Part shown: positions 45,328-54,611 of the stretch, in pieces | Position numbering within the stretch: position 1 is the stretch's first letter | How the letters are laid out: each line of letters begins with the position of its first letter | From: Phaeospirillum sp. | GTDB taxonomy: Bacteria; Pseudomonadota; Alphaproteobacteria; Rhodospirillales; Magnetospirillaceae | Reading direction: 5' to 3' | DNA: 64,000 bases | Assembly: GCA_030651575.1 (NCBI GenBank) | Contig: JAUSFB010000032.1 | Location: 210,001 to 274,000, forward strand | The notes under the pieces: generated by a model | What the model was told of the DNA's origin: nothing | The model's input: the letters and a program-made list of their open reading frames with translations, nothing else | Databases searched by the model: none | Position numbers and translations under genes: made by a program

Positions 45328-45384
45328 ATGCTGGCTTCATCTGCATTTTTTGCGAGGCTCGCGCCGCATGATCCGCTTGGCTAA
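45328..45384 (+). CDS. Possible 18-residue leader peptide
   Basis: An ATG at 45328 with a good ribosome site (GGAGAG, 10 bases upstream) opens a short frame, MLASSAFFARLAPHDPLG, ending at a TAA inside the start of the next gene. The only strong ribosome site in this gap belongs to this peptide, so it could couple translation to the receiver protein. It may also be chance. Confidence 0.3.
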   Translation: MLASSAFFARLAPHDPLG

Positions 45385-46675
45385 CGTACTCGTCGTCCAC
45401 TCCGATCCTGTCGCCTCGGATGGATTGGTGGCAAGGTTCTCGCACAACGGCTACCACGCCACCGTCGTAGCCAGTGCCGGGCAAGCCGAGATTCACGCCC
45501 GGGCCGAGCATCCCGACCTCATTCTTATCGGCGACCTGGACGTCCCCGCCGCCGGGTTGGGCGCCGCCTTGAAACAAGATGCCGAGTGCGCCGACATCCC
45601 CATGGTCATCATCACCGACAAGGTGCGGGCCGATCTGGCGGCTGATGCGCTGGGCGCGGGCTTGGATGATGTGGTGTCCTGGGCCTATGACGATACCGAG
45701 CTGTTCGCGCGGCTGCGTCCCCTGGTCCGGTTGGCCACCATGCATGCCGAATTGCGTCACCGCGCCGGCGCGGCGGCAGGCTTTGGCGTCACCGCCCGAC
45801 AACGCGCCAATGCGCCGGATGGCATTCGCCCGGTCATCCTGGTTGCCGGCCAGGATCGCGACGGCGTCGGCGCCGTCCTGGGCGATGCGGCCGAGGTCAT
45901 CAGCAGCAGCAATCTTTACGATGCCGAAAGTTTGCTGGAGCATCGCAACTTCGATGCCGCCGTCGTCGTCACCGATGGAGACCTTGATCCCTTCCTGGCG
46001 TTTTCATCGCAGGTCCGCAACAACCCGCGACTGTTCAACCTTCCCATGATCATGGTGGTGGACAAGGGGGTCTCCCCGACCGAATCCTACCGTCGCGGCG
46101 TCAGCCGGGTCCTGCCCCGCCCCATCGACCACGGCATCATGCGCGCTTCGGTTCTGGCCATGGTGCGTCGCCAGCAATTGCGCTGGGCCATTCGCGCCGC
46201 CCTGTACGAGAGCCTCAAAGAACCCACCCGCGATTCCCTGACCGGGGTCTATGGCCGGCCGTTCCTGGAAAGATACCTGGAAGAGCGGTTGTCCGAGGCC
46301 AAGTCTCACCATCGTCATCTGGCGCTGGTGTTCTTCTCGATCCCCAACATCGAAGGTGTCCGCGAGCATTTCGGCGATGATGCCGCCGAGCATCTGGCGC
46401 AGCAACTGGGGCAATGGATCACCGGCTTGCTGCGGGCCGAGGATCTGACCGCGCTTTACGCCCAGAATGAATTCTGCGTCATCCTTCCCGACACCCCCCT
46501 GGTGGAGGCGGAAGTGGTGATGCATCGGATCGCCGGTGTGCTGTCCTATACCGATTTCGCCGTGCGCGAAGTGTATCAGCCGGTCAAGGTCTGGGTTCAG
46601 GTGGCCTGCACCGATGCCAGACCGGACGATACGATGGAAGGCTTGCTGGCTCGGGCCAAGGCCAAACTCGACTAG
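45368..46675 (+). CDS. PopA-like protein: two receivers plus degenerate GGDEF domain
   Basis: 435 residues: receiver 1 (VLVVHSDPVASDG, with an Asp in LILIGDLDVPAAG), receiver 2 (degenerate, from about 150), and a GGDEF-fold domain from about 285 (DSLTGVYGRPFLERYLEERL). The active-site motif is AQNEF (365-369) instead of GG[DE]EF, so no cyclase activity is expected. The inhibitory I-site RAED (356-359) sits exactly 5 residues before it and is intact. This matches PopA of Caulobacter, a cyclic-di-GMP receptor in cell-cycle proteolysis. ATG 45368 is taken as start; TTG 45350 would add six residues. A DsbA-family gene follows 10 bases later. Confidence 0.82.
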   Translation: MIRLANVLVVHSDPVASDGLVARFSHNGYHATVVASAGQAEIHARAEHPDLILIGDLDVPAAGLGAALKQDAECADIPMVIITDKVRADLAADALGAGLDDVVSWAYDDTELFARLRPLVRLATMHAELRHRAGAAAGFGVTARQRANAPDGIRPVILVAGQDRDGVGAVLGDAAEVISSSNLYDAESLLEHRNFDAAVVVTDGDLDPFLAFSSQVRNNPRLFNLPMIMVVDKGVSPTESYRRGVSRVLPRPIDHGIMRASVLAMVRRQQLRWAIRAALYESLKEPTRDSLTGVYGRPFLERYLEERLSEAKSHHRHLALVFFSIPNIEGVREHFGDDAAEHLAQQLGQWITGLLRAEDLTALYAQNEFCVILPDTPLVEAEVVMHRIAGVLSYTDFAVREVYQPVKVWVQVACTDARPDDTMEGLLARAKAKLD

Positions 46676-46685
46676 GGTTCCACTC

Positions 46686-47333
46686 GTGCAGATAGAGTAC
46701 GTCTTCGATACCGTGTGCCCGTGGTGCTACGTCGGCAAGCGCCGGTTCGAGCGCGCCCTGGCCCAGCGTCCGGATACCCGCGTCACCATCTTGTGGCGGC
46801 CGTTTCTCCTCAATCCCGATCTTCCGCCGGAAGGCATTGACCGCCAGGCCTATCTCGACCGGAAATTCGGAGGAACCGCGCGGGTTCATCGGGTTCATGC
46901 CGCCGTCACGGCGGCCGGTCTGGCCGAGGGGATCGAGTTTAATTTCGACCGCATCACCCGGACCCCCAGCACCCTGCGCTCCCATCGCCTGATCCACCAC
47001 GCCACCGCCTCTGGCCGCGAAAGCACCGTGGTGGAGGCGCTGTATCACGCCTACTTCATCTTAGGACAAGATATCGGCGATATAGCCGTTCTGGCCGATA
47101 TCGGCGCCAGCGCGGGGCTTGACCGCGCTGCGGTGACGGACTACCTACTATCGGACGCGGATGTGGCCTTGGTGCTTAACGATAACGCCCGCGCCCACCG
47201 CCTTGGCGTCAACGGCGTGCCCTGCTTGATCATCGACAACAATTACGCCCTGGCCGGCGCACAGGAATCCGACATCTTGCTGCGACTGATCGACATCGTC
47301 CGCGAGTCCGAGGCGGAAGCGACGTTCAGCTGA
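46686..47333 (+). CDS. DsbA-family oxidoreductase, FrnE-like
   Basis: 215 residues with the thioredoxin-type site CPWC in DTVCPWCYVGKRRFE (about residues 12-15) and the cis-proline loop GVNGVPCLIIDNNYALAGAQ. There is no signal peptide, so it acts in the cytoplasm, as FrnE and HCCA-isomerase-like proteins do. The start is GTG at 46686. The TAG of the PopA-like gene lies 11 bases upstream, so both may share a message. Its cis-Pro loop contains an extra cysteine (VPC). Confidence 0.85.
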   Translation: MQIEYVFDTVCPWCYVGKRRFERALAQRPDTRVTILWRPFLLNPDLPPEGIDRQAYLDRKFGGTARVHRVHAAVTAAGLAEGIEFNFDRITRTPSTLRSHRLIHHATASGRESTVVEALYHAYFILGQDIGDIAVLADIGASAGLDRAAVTDYLLSDADVALVLNDNARAHRLGVNGVPCLIIDNNYALAGAQESDILLRLIDIVRESEAEATFS

Positions 47334-47344
47334 CTCCGCCTCCC

Positions 47345-48541
47345 CTACCCCCGCGACGCCAATACCCGCTCCAACTCGGCCATGCCGGCCGGCAAATCGA
47401 CCTTGCCGCCGGCAGCGCGCATGGCGGTGCCTAGGGCATGAAGGGTGCGGAAAATATTATGGGTGCGGCTTTGCTCGCCCATCTGGCCGATCCGCAGGAT
47501 ATTGAGGCCGAAAGCGCCGGAAATCTCCACCTTGTGAACCTGGGACATGACGTGGCGCACCTTGTCGGCCGACACGCCATCCGGCACGGTGATGCCGACC
47601 ACCGAGGGCAAGCGTGAGGCGGACGGAATCAGCAGATCCAGCCCCATGGCCTCGATTCCCCCCTGCAAAGCCATCGAACAGGCGGCGTGACGACGGAAGC
47701 GGCTGGGCAGAGTTTCATCACAGATCAGGCGAAGCGCCTCGTGGAGGGCCAAGATACCCGATACCGGCGCGGTATAATGATAGGCGTGCTTGTTCCAGAA
47801 CTGATCGGCCAAACGCGCATCCAGGCACCAATGGGCCATGGGAGCATTGCGCTTTTCGAGCCGCGCCCAGGAGTCCTCGGAAAAGGCGATCAACGAGACG
47901 CCGGGAATGGAGGATAAGCCCTTTTGGCCGCCGGTGATAAGGGCGTCCACCCCCCACTCGTCCATTTCCATTTCCATGGTGGACAGGGTGCAGACGGCGT
48001 CAACCACGTTGAGGCAGCCATACTGCTTGCCCAGACGGCAAATTTCGATCAGGTCACGATTCCACACTGTGTTGGAGGTCTCGCCCTGAACCACGGTGAG
48101 GACGCCGAACCCGCCGGTCTTCAGCATGGCCTCGACCATTTCCGGCCGGGCGCTCTGCTTTTCCGGTACGTCGAGGCGCACCACCTCTCCCCCCACCCGC
48201 GCCGCCATCTCGGCCAGACGGCGGCTGAACAGACCGTTGCAGATGCTGAGTACCTTGGTGCCCGGCTCGACCAGATTGGCGATCGCCATTTCCATGGCGG
48301 CCGAGGCCGGACCGGCCACCCCCATCACATGCCCCGACTCGGTCTGGAACACGTAGCGCGACATGGCCTTAACCTGCTCGACCACCCGGTTCATGGTATC
48401 GCCGAGATGGTTGATGACCAGCGAATTGGCGTAGGCCACCTTGTGCGGAATCGGCACCGGACCGGCTCCCATCATCAGCAGGGGCTCGTCAGGCAGGATG
48501 TCATCAAGGGACACAACGGTCGGGGGAACAGGGTATTTCAT
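47345..48541 (-). CDS. Class V aminotransferase (serine/alanine-glyoxylate type)
   Basis: 398 residues, PLP-dependent. The Schiff-base lysine is Lys207 in LITGGQKGLSSIPG. MGAGPVPIPHKV near residue 25 and GHVMGVAGPASAAMEMAI are characteristic of the alanine/serine-glyoxylate aminotransferase group. In methylotrophs and many alphaproteobacteria such enzymes interconvert serine and glyoxylate or pyruvate. The ATG at 48541 follows AGGATCG. No serine-cycle genes are visible nearby, so the substrate pair is uncertain. Confidence 0.88.
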   Translation of the reverse strand: MKYPVPPTVVSLDDILPDEPLLMMGAGPVPIPHKVAYANSLVINHLGDTMNRVVEQVKAMSRYVFQTESGHVMGVAGPASAAMEMAIANLVEPGTKVLSICNGLFSRRLAEMAARVGGEVVRLDVPEKQSARPEMVEAMLKTGGFGVLTVVQGETSNTVWNRDLIEICRLGKQYGCLNVVDAVCTLSTMEMEMDEWGVDALITGGQKGLSSIPGVSLIAFSEDSWARLEKRNAPMAHWCLDARLADQFWNKHAYHYTAPVSGILALHEALRLICDETLPSRFRRHAACSMALQGGIEAMGLDLLIPSASRLPSVVGITVPDGVSADKVRHVMSQVHKVEISGAFGLNILRIGQMGEQSRTHNIFRTLHALGTAMRAAGGKVDLPAGMAELERVLASRG

Positions 48542-48582
48542 GGTCGATCCTAAAATGATAGGCCTGCCGCTATACTCTTTTT

Positions 48583-51500
48583 TCAGGCCAAAGCCAATTC
48601 CGCCATTTTGCCGATCACGGTCCTCAAACCTGCAACCCTCTGCCTGGGCTCCTCCCAGGCGCGCAGGAAGACCAGCTTGTGATCGGGGCGCAGCTTGCAG
48701 GTGCCGGCGGCGCGGCTGATGAACTGCACCAGCCCGATGGGATTGGCGAAGGTGTTGTTGCGGAAGGTCACGACGGCGCCCTTGGGGCCGGAATCCACCT
48801 TCTCGATCCCGGCCTGCTTGCACAGCGCCTTGATGGCAACCACCTCCAGCAGGTTCTCGACCTCGGGGGGTAATTTGCCAAAGCGGTCGATCATCTCGGC
48901 CGCCAGGGCCTCGATCTCGGCCTGGGCGTCCAACGCGCCGATACGGCGGTACAGCGCCAGACGTACCGACAGGTCGGCCACATAGGCTTCCGGGATCAGC
49001 ACCGGCGTTCCCATGGCGATCTGGGGCGACCATTCTTCCTGGGCCTCGCGGCCGGCGCCGCCCTTGGCCGCCGCCACCGCCTCTTCCAGCAATTGCTGGT
49101 AAAGCTCGATTCCGACCTCGCGGATATGGCCGGACTGCTCCTCGCCCAGCAAATTGCCGGCGCCGCGGATGTCGAGGTCGTGGCTGGCCAGTTGGAAACC
49201 CGCCCCCAGGGTATCCAGCGCCTGCATCACCTGAAGCCGCTTTTCCGCAGCCTTGGACAACAGCTTGTCGTTGGGCAGGGTGAAGTAGGCATAGCCTCGG
49301 GTCTTGCCGCGCCCGACCCGGCCGCGCAGCTGGTACAACTGGCCCAGGCCGAACATATCGGCGCGGTGGATGATCAAGGTGTTGACGCTGGGCATGTCGA
49401 GGCCGGATTCGATGATGTTGGTGGATAGCAGGACGTCGTACTGCTTTTCACCGAACGCCACCATCACCTCTTCCAGGTCGGCGGGGGCCAGCCTTCCATG
49501 GGCCACCGCCGTCTTGACCTCGGGCACCAGCTTGGCGAGACGCTCGGCCACCCGGTCGATATCGGCCAGACGCGGACAGACATAGAACACCTGACCGCCG
49601 CGATAACGCTCGCGCAGGATGGCTTCGCGCAGCACCACCGGATCATAGGGCAGCACGAAGGTCCGCACCGCCAGCCGGTCCACCGGCGGGGTGGCGATGA
49701 CGCTCATCTCCTTGACCCCCGACAGCGCCATCTGAAGGGTGCGTGGAATCGGAGTGGCAGACAGGGTCAGGACATGGACGTCGGCCTTCAGATGCTTCAG
49801 GCGCTCCTTATGGGCGACGCCGAAATGCTGTTCCTCGTCGATGATCAACAGGCCCAGGCGCTTGAAGGCGGTTCCCTTGGCCAGCAGGGCATGGGTGCCG
49901 ATGACGATATCGATCACACCGTCGTTGATGCCGGCCTTGACCTCGGAGGCGGTCTTGGCGGTGACCAGCCGTGACAGCTGCGCCACCTTGACCGGCAGGC
50001 CCTTGAAACGCTCGGTAAAGGTGCGGAAATGCTGACGCGCCAGCAAGGTGGTCGGCACCACCACCGCCACCTGAAGCCCCTGCAAGGCGGCGACGAAGGC
50101 GGCGCGCATGGCGACCTCGGTCTTGCCAAAGCCCACATCGCCGCAGATCAGGCGGTCCATGGGCTTGCCGGAGGCCAGATCCGCGATGCAATCCTCGATG
50201 GCGCGCAGCTGGTCGTCGGTCTCGGCCCAGGGAAAACGGGCGCAGAACTCGTCATAGAGGCCTTCCGCCGGAACCAGCGTCTCGCCCTGGCGCAACTGAC
50301 GCTGGGCGGCGATGCCGATCAGGGAATCGGCGATATCGCGAATGCGCTTCTTCAGCTTGGCCTTGCGTGCCTGCCAGGCGGTGCCGCCCAACTTGTCCAG
50401 TGACACCCCTGACTGTTCCGAGCCAAAGCGGGTCAGGACGTCGATATTCTCCACCGGCACGAACAGCTTGTCGCCGCCGTCATAGATCACCCGCAGGCAG
50501 TCATGGGGCGCGCCCGACACGTCCAGCGCCACCAGACCGTCATAACGGCCGATGCCATGCTCCACATGCACCACCAGATCGCCTTCCGACAGGGCGGAAG
50601 CCTCAGCGATGAACTGCGCGCCCTTTTTCTTCTTACGCGCCGGCCGCGCCAGCCGGTCCCCCAGGATGTCCTGCTCGGTGATCAGGGCGACATCCTTGGA
50701 GACGAAACCATGGTCGAGGCCCAGCACCACCATGGCCGGCCTGCCCTTGTCGAGCGCCGCCACTTCGGCCCAGGTCTCCACCGCTTCGAGGCCCTTGACG
50801 CCGTGATCCTTCAGCAAGCCGGTCAAGCGATCGCGCGACCCGGCGGTCCAAGCCGCCACCACCACCCGGCGGGTGGCCTTGGTCTCGGCTTCCACATGCT
50901 CGCGCACGCTGTCGTACAGATTGACGCCCGGTCGCGCCCGCATATCGGCGAAGTCGCGGCCCAGCCGCCCCCCGGCGTCAACCGCCCGATTGACACCATC
51001 CACCGCGCCGAACGGCGACAGCAGCAGAACCGGCCGAACCGCCAGTTGGCGCTCCCACTCGTCGCGCTCCAGATAGAGCCTGGGCGGCGGCACCGGATGA
51101 TAGACCATGCCGGATTCGGACAGACCGGAGCAGCCATGGACCTGACGCGCCTCGTAATACTCCATGATCACGGCGTGACGGGCGGTCAGCGCCTCGTCGC
51201 TCTGATGATCGAGGACTACCACCGCATCGGGGACATAGGCGAACAAAGTGTCGAGGCCGTCATGGAACAGCGGCAGCCAATGCTCCATGCCGGTGAACTT
51301 GATGCCTTCGGAAATGCTCTCGTAGAGTGGATCCGGCCCTTGGACGATTCCAAACATCTCGCGATAGGCGGTGCGGAACCGGGCGATGGCGGCTTCGTCA
51401 AGGGCCACCTCGCTGACCGGGCGGCACGCAAAGCCCTCGACCTTGCCGGTGGTGCGCTGGCTCATGGGATCAAACGAGCGTACCGCCTCGATCTCGTCGC

Positions 51501-52065
51501 CGAAGAAGTCGAGCCGCATGGGCTCGGCCGCGCCGGGCGGGAACAGGTCGACGATGCCGCCACGCACGGCGAACTCGCCCGGCTCCATCACCGTGTCGGC
51601 CCGCACATAGCCGCTGTGTTCCAGAAAGGATAGCAGCGCCGGAATCGTGACCCTGCTGCCCGCCTTGGCGGTCAGGCTGGCCTTGGTCAGAGCCTCGCGC
51701 GGCGGCACCCGCTGCGCCAGGGCGGAGACGGTGGTCAGAACCAGACGCGCCCCAGATCCGGGGCCGCCTTCCGCCAGCTTGGCCAGCGTATCGATACGCC
51801 GCGCCACCACATCCACATTGGGCGACACCCGGTCATAGGGGACGCAATCCCAACCGGGAAACTCCAGGACAGCAAGCTCTGGTGCGAAGAACGCCAAGGC
51901 CTCGGCAAGGTGAGCCATCCGCCCGTCATCGCGCGCCACCAGCAAGATATCGGCGGTGGCGCCGGAACGGGCCAGATCGGCGATCCACAGGGCATCACAG
52001 CCTTCGGGAACACCGGCGATGGTGATCCGGCCGGGGGATGAGGTAAGTTTATTCAACTCTTTCAA
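48583..52065 (-). CDS. mfd: Transcription-repair coupling factor Mfd
   Basis: ATP-dependent translocase that removes stalled RNA polymerase and recruits UvrA. 1160 residues: N-terminal UvrB-like module (VLEFPGWDCVPYDRVSPNVD), RNA polymerase-interacting domain (GDLVVHVEHGIGRYDGLVAL), and RecG-like helicase motor with Walker A GDVGFGKTEVAMRAAF and DEEQ box LLIIDEEQHFGVAHK. The C-terminal regulatory domain is present. It starts at TTG, whose TTGA overlaps the TGA of sdhE (4 bases), so it is coupled to it. Confidence 0.96.
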   Translation of the reverse strand: MKELNKLTSSPGRITIAGVPEGCDALWIADLARSGATADILLVARDDGRMAHLAEALAFFAPELAVLEFPGWDCVPYDRVSPNVDVVARRIDTLAKLAEGGPGSGARLVLTTVSALAQRVPPREALTKASLTAKAGSRVTIPALLSFLEHSGYVRADTVMEPGEFAVRGGIVDLFPPGAAEPMRLDFFGDEIEAVRSFDPMSQRTTGKVEGFACRPVSEVALDEAAIARFRTAYREMFGIVQGPDPLYESISEGIKFTGMEHWLPLFHDGLDTLFAYVPDAVVVLDHQSDEALTARHAVIMEYYEARQVHGCSGLSESGMVYHPVPPPRLYLERDEWERQLAVRPVLLLSPFGAVDGVNRAVDAGGRLGRDFADMRARPGVNLYDSVREHVEAETKATRRVVVAAWTAGSRDRLTGLLKDHGVKGLEAVETWAEVAALDKGRPAMVVLGLDHGFVSKDVALITEQDILGDRLARPARKKKKGAQFIAEASALSEGDLVVHVEHGIGRYDGLVALDVSGAPHDCLRVIYDGGDKLFVPVENIDVLTRFGSEQSGVSLDKLGGTAWQARKAKLKKRIRDIADSLIGIAAQRQLRQGETLVPAEGLYDEFCARFPWAETDDQLRAIEDCIADLASGKPMDRLICGDVGFGKTEVAMRAAFVAALQGLQVAVVVPTTLLARQHFRTFTERFKGLPVKVAQLSRLVTAKTASEVKAGINDGVIDIVIGTHALLAKGTAFKRLGLLIIDEEQHFGVAHKERLKHLKADVHVLTLSATPIPRTLQMALSGVKEMSVIATPPVDRLAVRTFVLPYDPVVLREAILRERYRGGQVFYVCPRLADIDRVAERLAKLVPEVKTAVAHGRLAPADLEEVMVAFGEKQYDVLLSTNIIESGLDMPSVNTLIIHRADMFGLGQLYQLRGRVGRGKTRGYAYFTLPNDKLLSKAAEKRLQVMQALDTLGAGFQLASHDLDIRGAGNLLGEEQSGHIREVGIELYQQLLEEAVAAAKGGAGREAQEEWSPQIAMGTPVLIPEAYVADLSVRLALYRRIGALDAQAEIEALAAEMIDRFGKLPPEVENLLEVVAIKALCKQAGIEKVDSGPKGAVVTFRNNTFANPIGLVQFISRAAGTCKLRPDHKLVFLRAWEEPRQRVAGLRTVIGKMAELALA

Positions 52066-52340
52066 GTGCGTGCTGCTTCATTCTGAACAAAGTTCTGAAG
52101 CATCGCCATCACATCATGATCCAACTCGGGCGGGATCGGCTGCTTGCCGGTAATCCAATTGAACAGGTCGGTATCATTTTCCGCCAGCAAGGTCTCGAAC
52201 CTCTCGACCTGAAGCGGCGACAGGCTGGCGAGGTAGCGTTCGGCGAATCCGCCGAACAGGATGTCGTTCTCGTTCGAGCCCATATAATGGGCCCGGTGCA
52301 TCAATCGCTTCAATTTCGGGCTATTCATCGCTGCGGGCAT
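52062..52340 (-). CDS. sdhE: SdhE-type FAD assembly factor (DUF339), variant motif
   Basis: Small chaperone that aids covalent FAD attachment to succinate dehydrogenase. About 92 residues in the SdhE fold, ending in DTDLFNWITGKQPIPPELD and VMAMLQNFV. The family motif RGxxE reads M-G-S-N-E here (HRAHYMGSNENDILFGGFA), so the arginine is replaced by methionine while Gly and Glu remain. An ATG 4 codons inside (52328) is an alternative start. It is coupled to mfd. It diverges from recG with about 60 bases between, and the promoters for both must lie there. Confidence 0.85.
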   Translation of the reverse strand: MPAAMNSPKLKRLMHRAHYMGSNENDILFGGFAERYLASLSPLQVERFETLLAENDTDLFNWITGKQPIPPELDHDVMAMLQNFVQNEAART

Positions 52341-52400
52341 TGCTTCGGTTTCAGAGAGGCTTAGGATATAGCCCCTCGCTTCACTCCTGTCAGCTTTCCC

Positions 52401-54482
52401 ATGCGCCCTCAATGCCTGTTCCCGTTATTCGCCCTGGTCACCTCGTTGCCCGGAGTCGGTCCGCGTCTGGCGCCGCTTTATGAAAGGCTGGCCGGCGGCA
52501 AGGTGGTGGACCTGCTGTGGCACTTGCCGTCCGGGGTGATCGACCGCCGCTTTTCCCCCAAGGTGGCCGAGGCCCCCGACGGCAAGGTGGCGACCCTGGT
52601 ACTGCGGGTGGACACCCATTTTCCATCCGACAGCCCCAAGCGTCCCTACCGGGTGCGGCTGGCGGACGAGACCGGATTCCTCCATCTGGTGTTCTTCCAC
52701 GGCCGCGAGGACTGGCTGCGCAGGCAGTTGCCGGAGGGCGAAACCCGTGTGATCAGCGGCGTGGTAGAACGCTTCAACACCGAGATCCAGATCACCCATC
52801 CCGACCATATCGTTCCGCTGGCGCAGCAAGACGAGGTAATGACGGTCGAGCCGGTCTATCCGCTGACCGCCGGTCTGACCGGGCGTCTGATCACCAAATC
52901 GGTCAAGGCGGCTCTGGCCAAGGCTCCCGACCTTCCAGAGTGGCAGGATTCCGCCTGGTTGGCGCGGCAGCACTGGCCCAGTTGGCATCAGGCGCTGGAG
53001 GCCGTCCACGCCCCCGCCGATGAATTCGCCGCCGGCCAGGACACCCCCGCGCGCCGCCGCCTTGCCTTCGACGAATTGCTGGCCAATCAGCTGGCCCTGG
53101 CCATGGTCCGAGCCCAGATGCGCCGGTTGAAGGGCCGCTCCGTATGTGGTGACGGACGGCTGCGGCAAGAAATCCTCGCAGCCCTCCCCTTCAGCCTGAC
53201 CGGGGCGCAGACCCGCTCACTGGGAGAAATCGACGCCGATATGGCGGCGCCGATCCGCATGTTGCGGCTGCTTCAGGGCGATGTGGGCAGCGGCAAGACG
53301 GTAGTCGCGCTGCTGGCCATGATCAGCGCGGTCGAAATCGGCGCCCAGGCGGCCATGATGGCGCCGACCGAGATTCTCGCCCGCCAGCACTTCGCCACCA
53401 TCGCCCCGCTGGCCGAGGCCGCCGGGCTCCGCCTGGCGCTGTTGACCGGGCGCGACAAGGGCAAACCGCGTGAGCGCATCCTGGCGGCGCTGGCCGAGGG
53501 CGAGGTGGATATCCTGCTGGGAACCCACGCCCTGTTTCAAGAAGACGTCGCCTTCAAGAATCTGGCGCTGGCGGTAATCGACGAGCAACATCGCTTTGGC
53601 GTCCATCAGCGGCTGGAACTGGCGGCCAAGGGCACCGCGGTGGATATGCTGGTGATGACCGCCACCCCCATTCCCCGCACCTTGCTACTGACCGCCTATG
53701 GCGATATGGACGTGTCACGGCTCGACGAGAAGCCGCCGGGGCGTAAACCGGTTGACACTCGCGTCGTGCCCCTGGCGCGGCTGGACGAAATGGCGGCGGC
53801 GGTGGGACGCGCCATCGCCGGCGGCGCACGGGTCTACTGGGTCTGCCCGCTGGTGGAAGAGTCGGAAACCTCCGACCTCGCCGCCGCCGAACAGCGCCAC
53901 CATCACCTGACCGGGCTGTTCGGCGACCGGATCGGGCTGATCCACGGCCGCATGAAGCCCACCGCCAAGGATGCGGTGATGGAGAAGTTTGCCGCCGGCG
54001 AGCTTGACGTCCTGGTCGCCACCACCGTGATCGAGGTCGGCGTCGATGTGCCGGCGGCAACGGTGATGGTGATCGAGCATGCCGAACGCTTTGGCCTGGC
54101 TCAGTTGCACCAGTTACGCGGCCGGGTCGGGCGCGGCGACAAGGACTCCCGCTGCCTGCTGCTCTATGGGCACCCACTGGGCGAAGTGGCCAAGGCGCGG
54201 TTGGAAATCATGCGCGCCACCGAGGACGGTTTTGCCATCGCCGAGGAAGACCTGCGTCTGCGCGGCGGCGGCGAGGTTCTGGGCACCCGCCAGAGCGGCG
54301 TCCCCGAATTCAGGCTAGCCGACCTTACCCTGCACGGCGAGCTGCTGGCTGCGGCCCGCGACGACGCGGCGCTGATTCTAGGCCGCGACCCCGACCTGCA
54401 AACGCCACGCGGAGAATCGCTGCGGGTGCTGCTATACCTGTTTGAATGCGATGCGGCAGTCCGGACCCTGCGGTCAGGCTAG
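52401..54482 (+). CDS. recG: ATP-dependent DNA helicase RecG
   Basis: Branch-migration helicase for stalled forks. 693 residues: N-terminal wedge with helix-hairpin-helix-like LVTSLPGVGPRLAPLYERL, OB fold, then the motor: LQGDVGSGKTVVALLAM (Walker A), LAVIDEQHRFGVHQR (DEQH box), VTATPIPRTLLLTAYGDMD, and the TRG segment near QLRGRVGRG. Length is in the usual range. The ATG at 52401 is set by family start. Confidence 0.96.
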   Translation: MRPQCLFPLFALVTSLPGVGPRLAPLYERLAGGKVVDLLWHLPSGVIDRRFSPKVAEAPDGKVATLVLRVDTHFPSDSPKRPYRVRLADETGFLHLVFFHGREDWLRRQLPEGETRVISGVVERFNTEIQITHPDHIVPLAQQDEVMTVEPVYPLTAGLTGRLITKSVKAALAKAPDLPEWQDSAWLARQHWPSWHQALEAVHAPADEFAAGQDTPARRRLAFDELLANQLALAMVRAQMRRLKGRSVCGDGRLRQEILAALPFSLTGAQTRSLGEIDADMAAPIRMLRLLQGDVGSGKTVVALLAMISAVEIGAQAAMMAPTEILARQHFATIAPLAEAAGLRLALLTGRDKGKPRERILAALAEGEVDILLGTHALFQEDVAFKNLALAVIDEQHRFGVHQRLELAAKGTAVDMLVMTATPIPRTLLLTAYGDMDVSRLDEKPPGRKPVDTRVVPLARLDEMAAAVGRAIAGGARVYWVCPLVEESETSDLAAAEQRHHHLTGLFGDRIGLIHGRMKPTAKDAVMEKFAAGELDVLVATTVIEVGVDVPAATVMVIEHAERFGLAQLHQLRGRVGRGDKDSRCLLLYGHPLGEVAKARLEIMRATEDGFAIAEEDLRLRGGGEVLGTRQSGVPEFRLADLTLHGELLAAARDDAALILGRDPDLQTPRGESLRVLLYLFECDAAVRTLRSG

Positions 54483-54611
54483 AGGGCATCAATACCAATG
54501 CGCGGTGATTTTCATAAAAACCTCCCATTTGGATCTTTGACATGATACTTAGGTAGTAGATTTGGGGGCTGTGAAGAAGCCATCGGCAATGTGCAAGCGG
54601 ATAAAAACGTG

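Noticed and set aside
54530-54570. TTGACA-containing sequence as a promoter for the Cache-type kinase
   Set aside because: TTGACA at 54537 is present but no -10 element is found at 16-18 bases, so the promoter cannot be supported.
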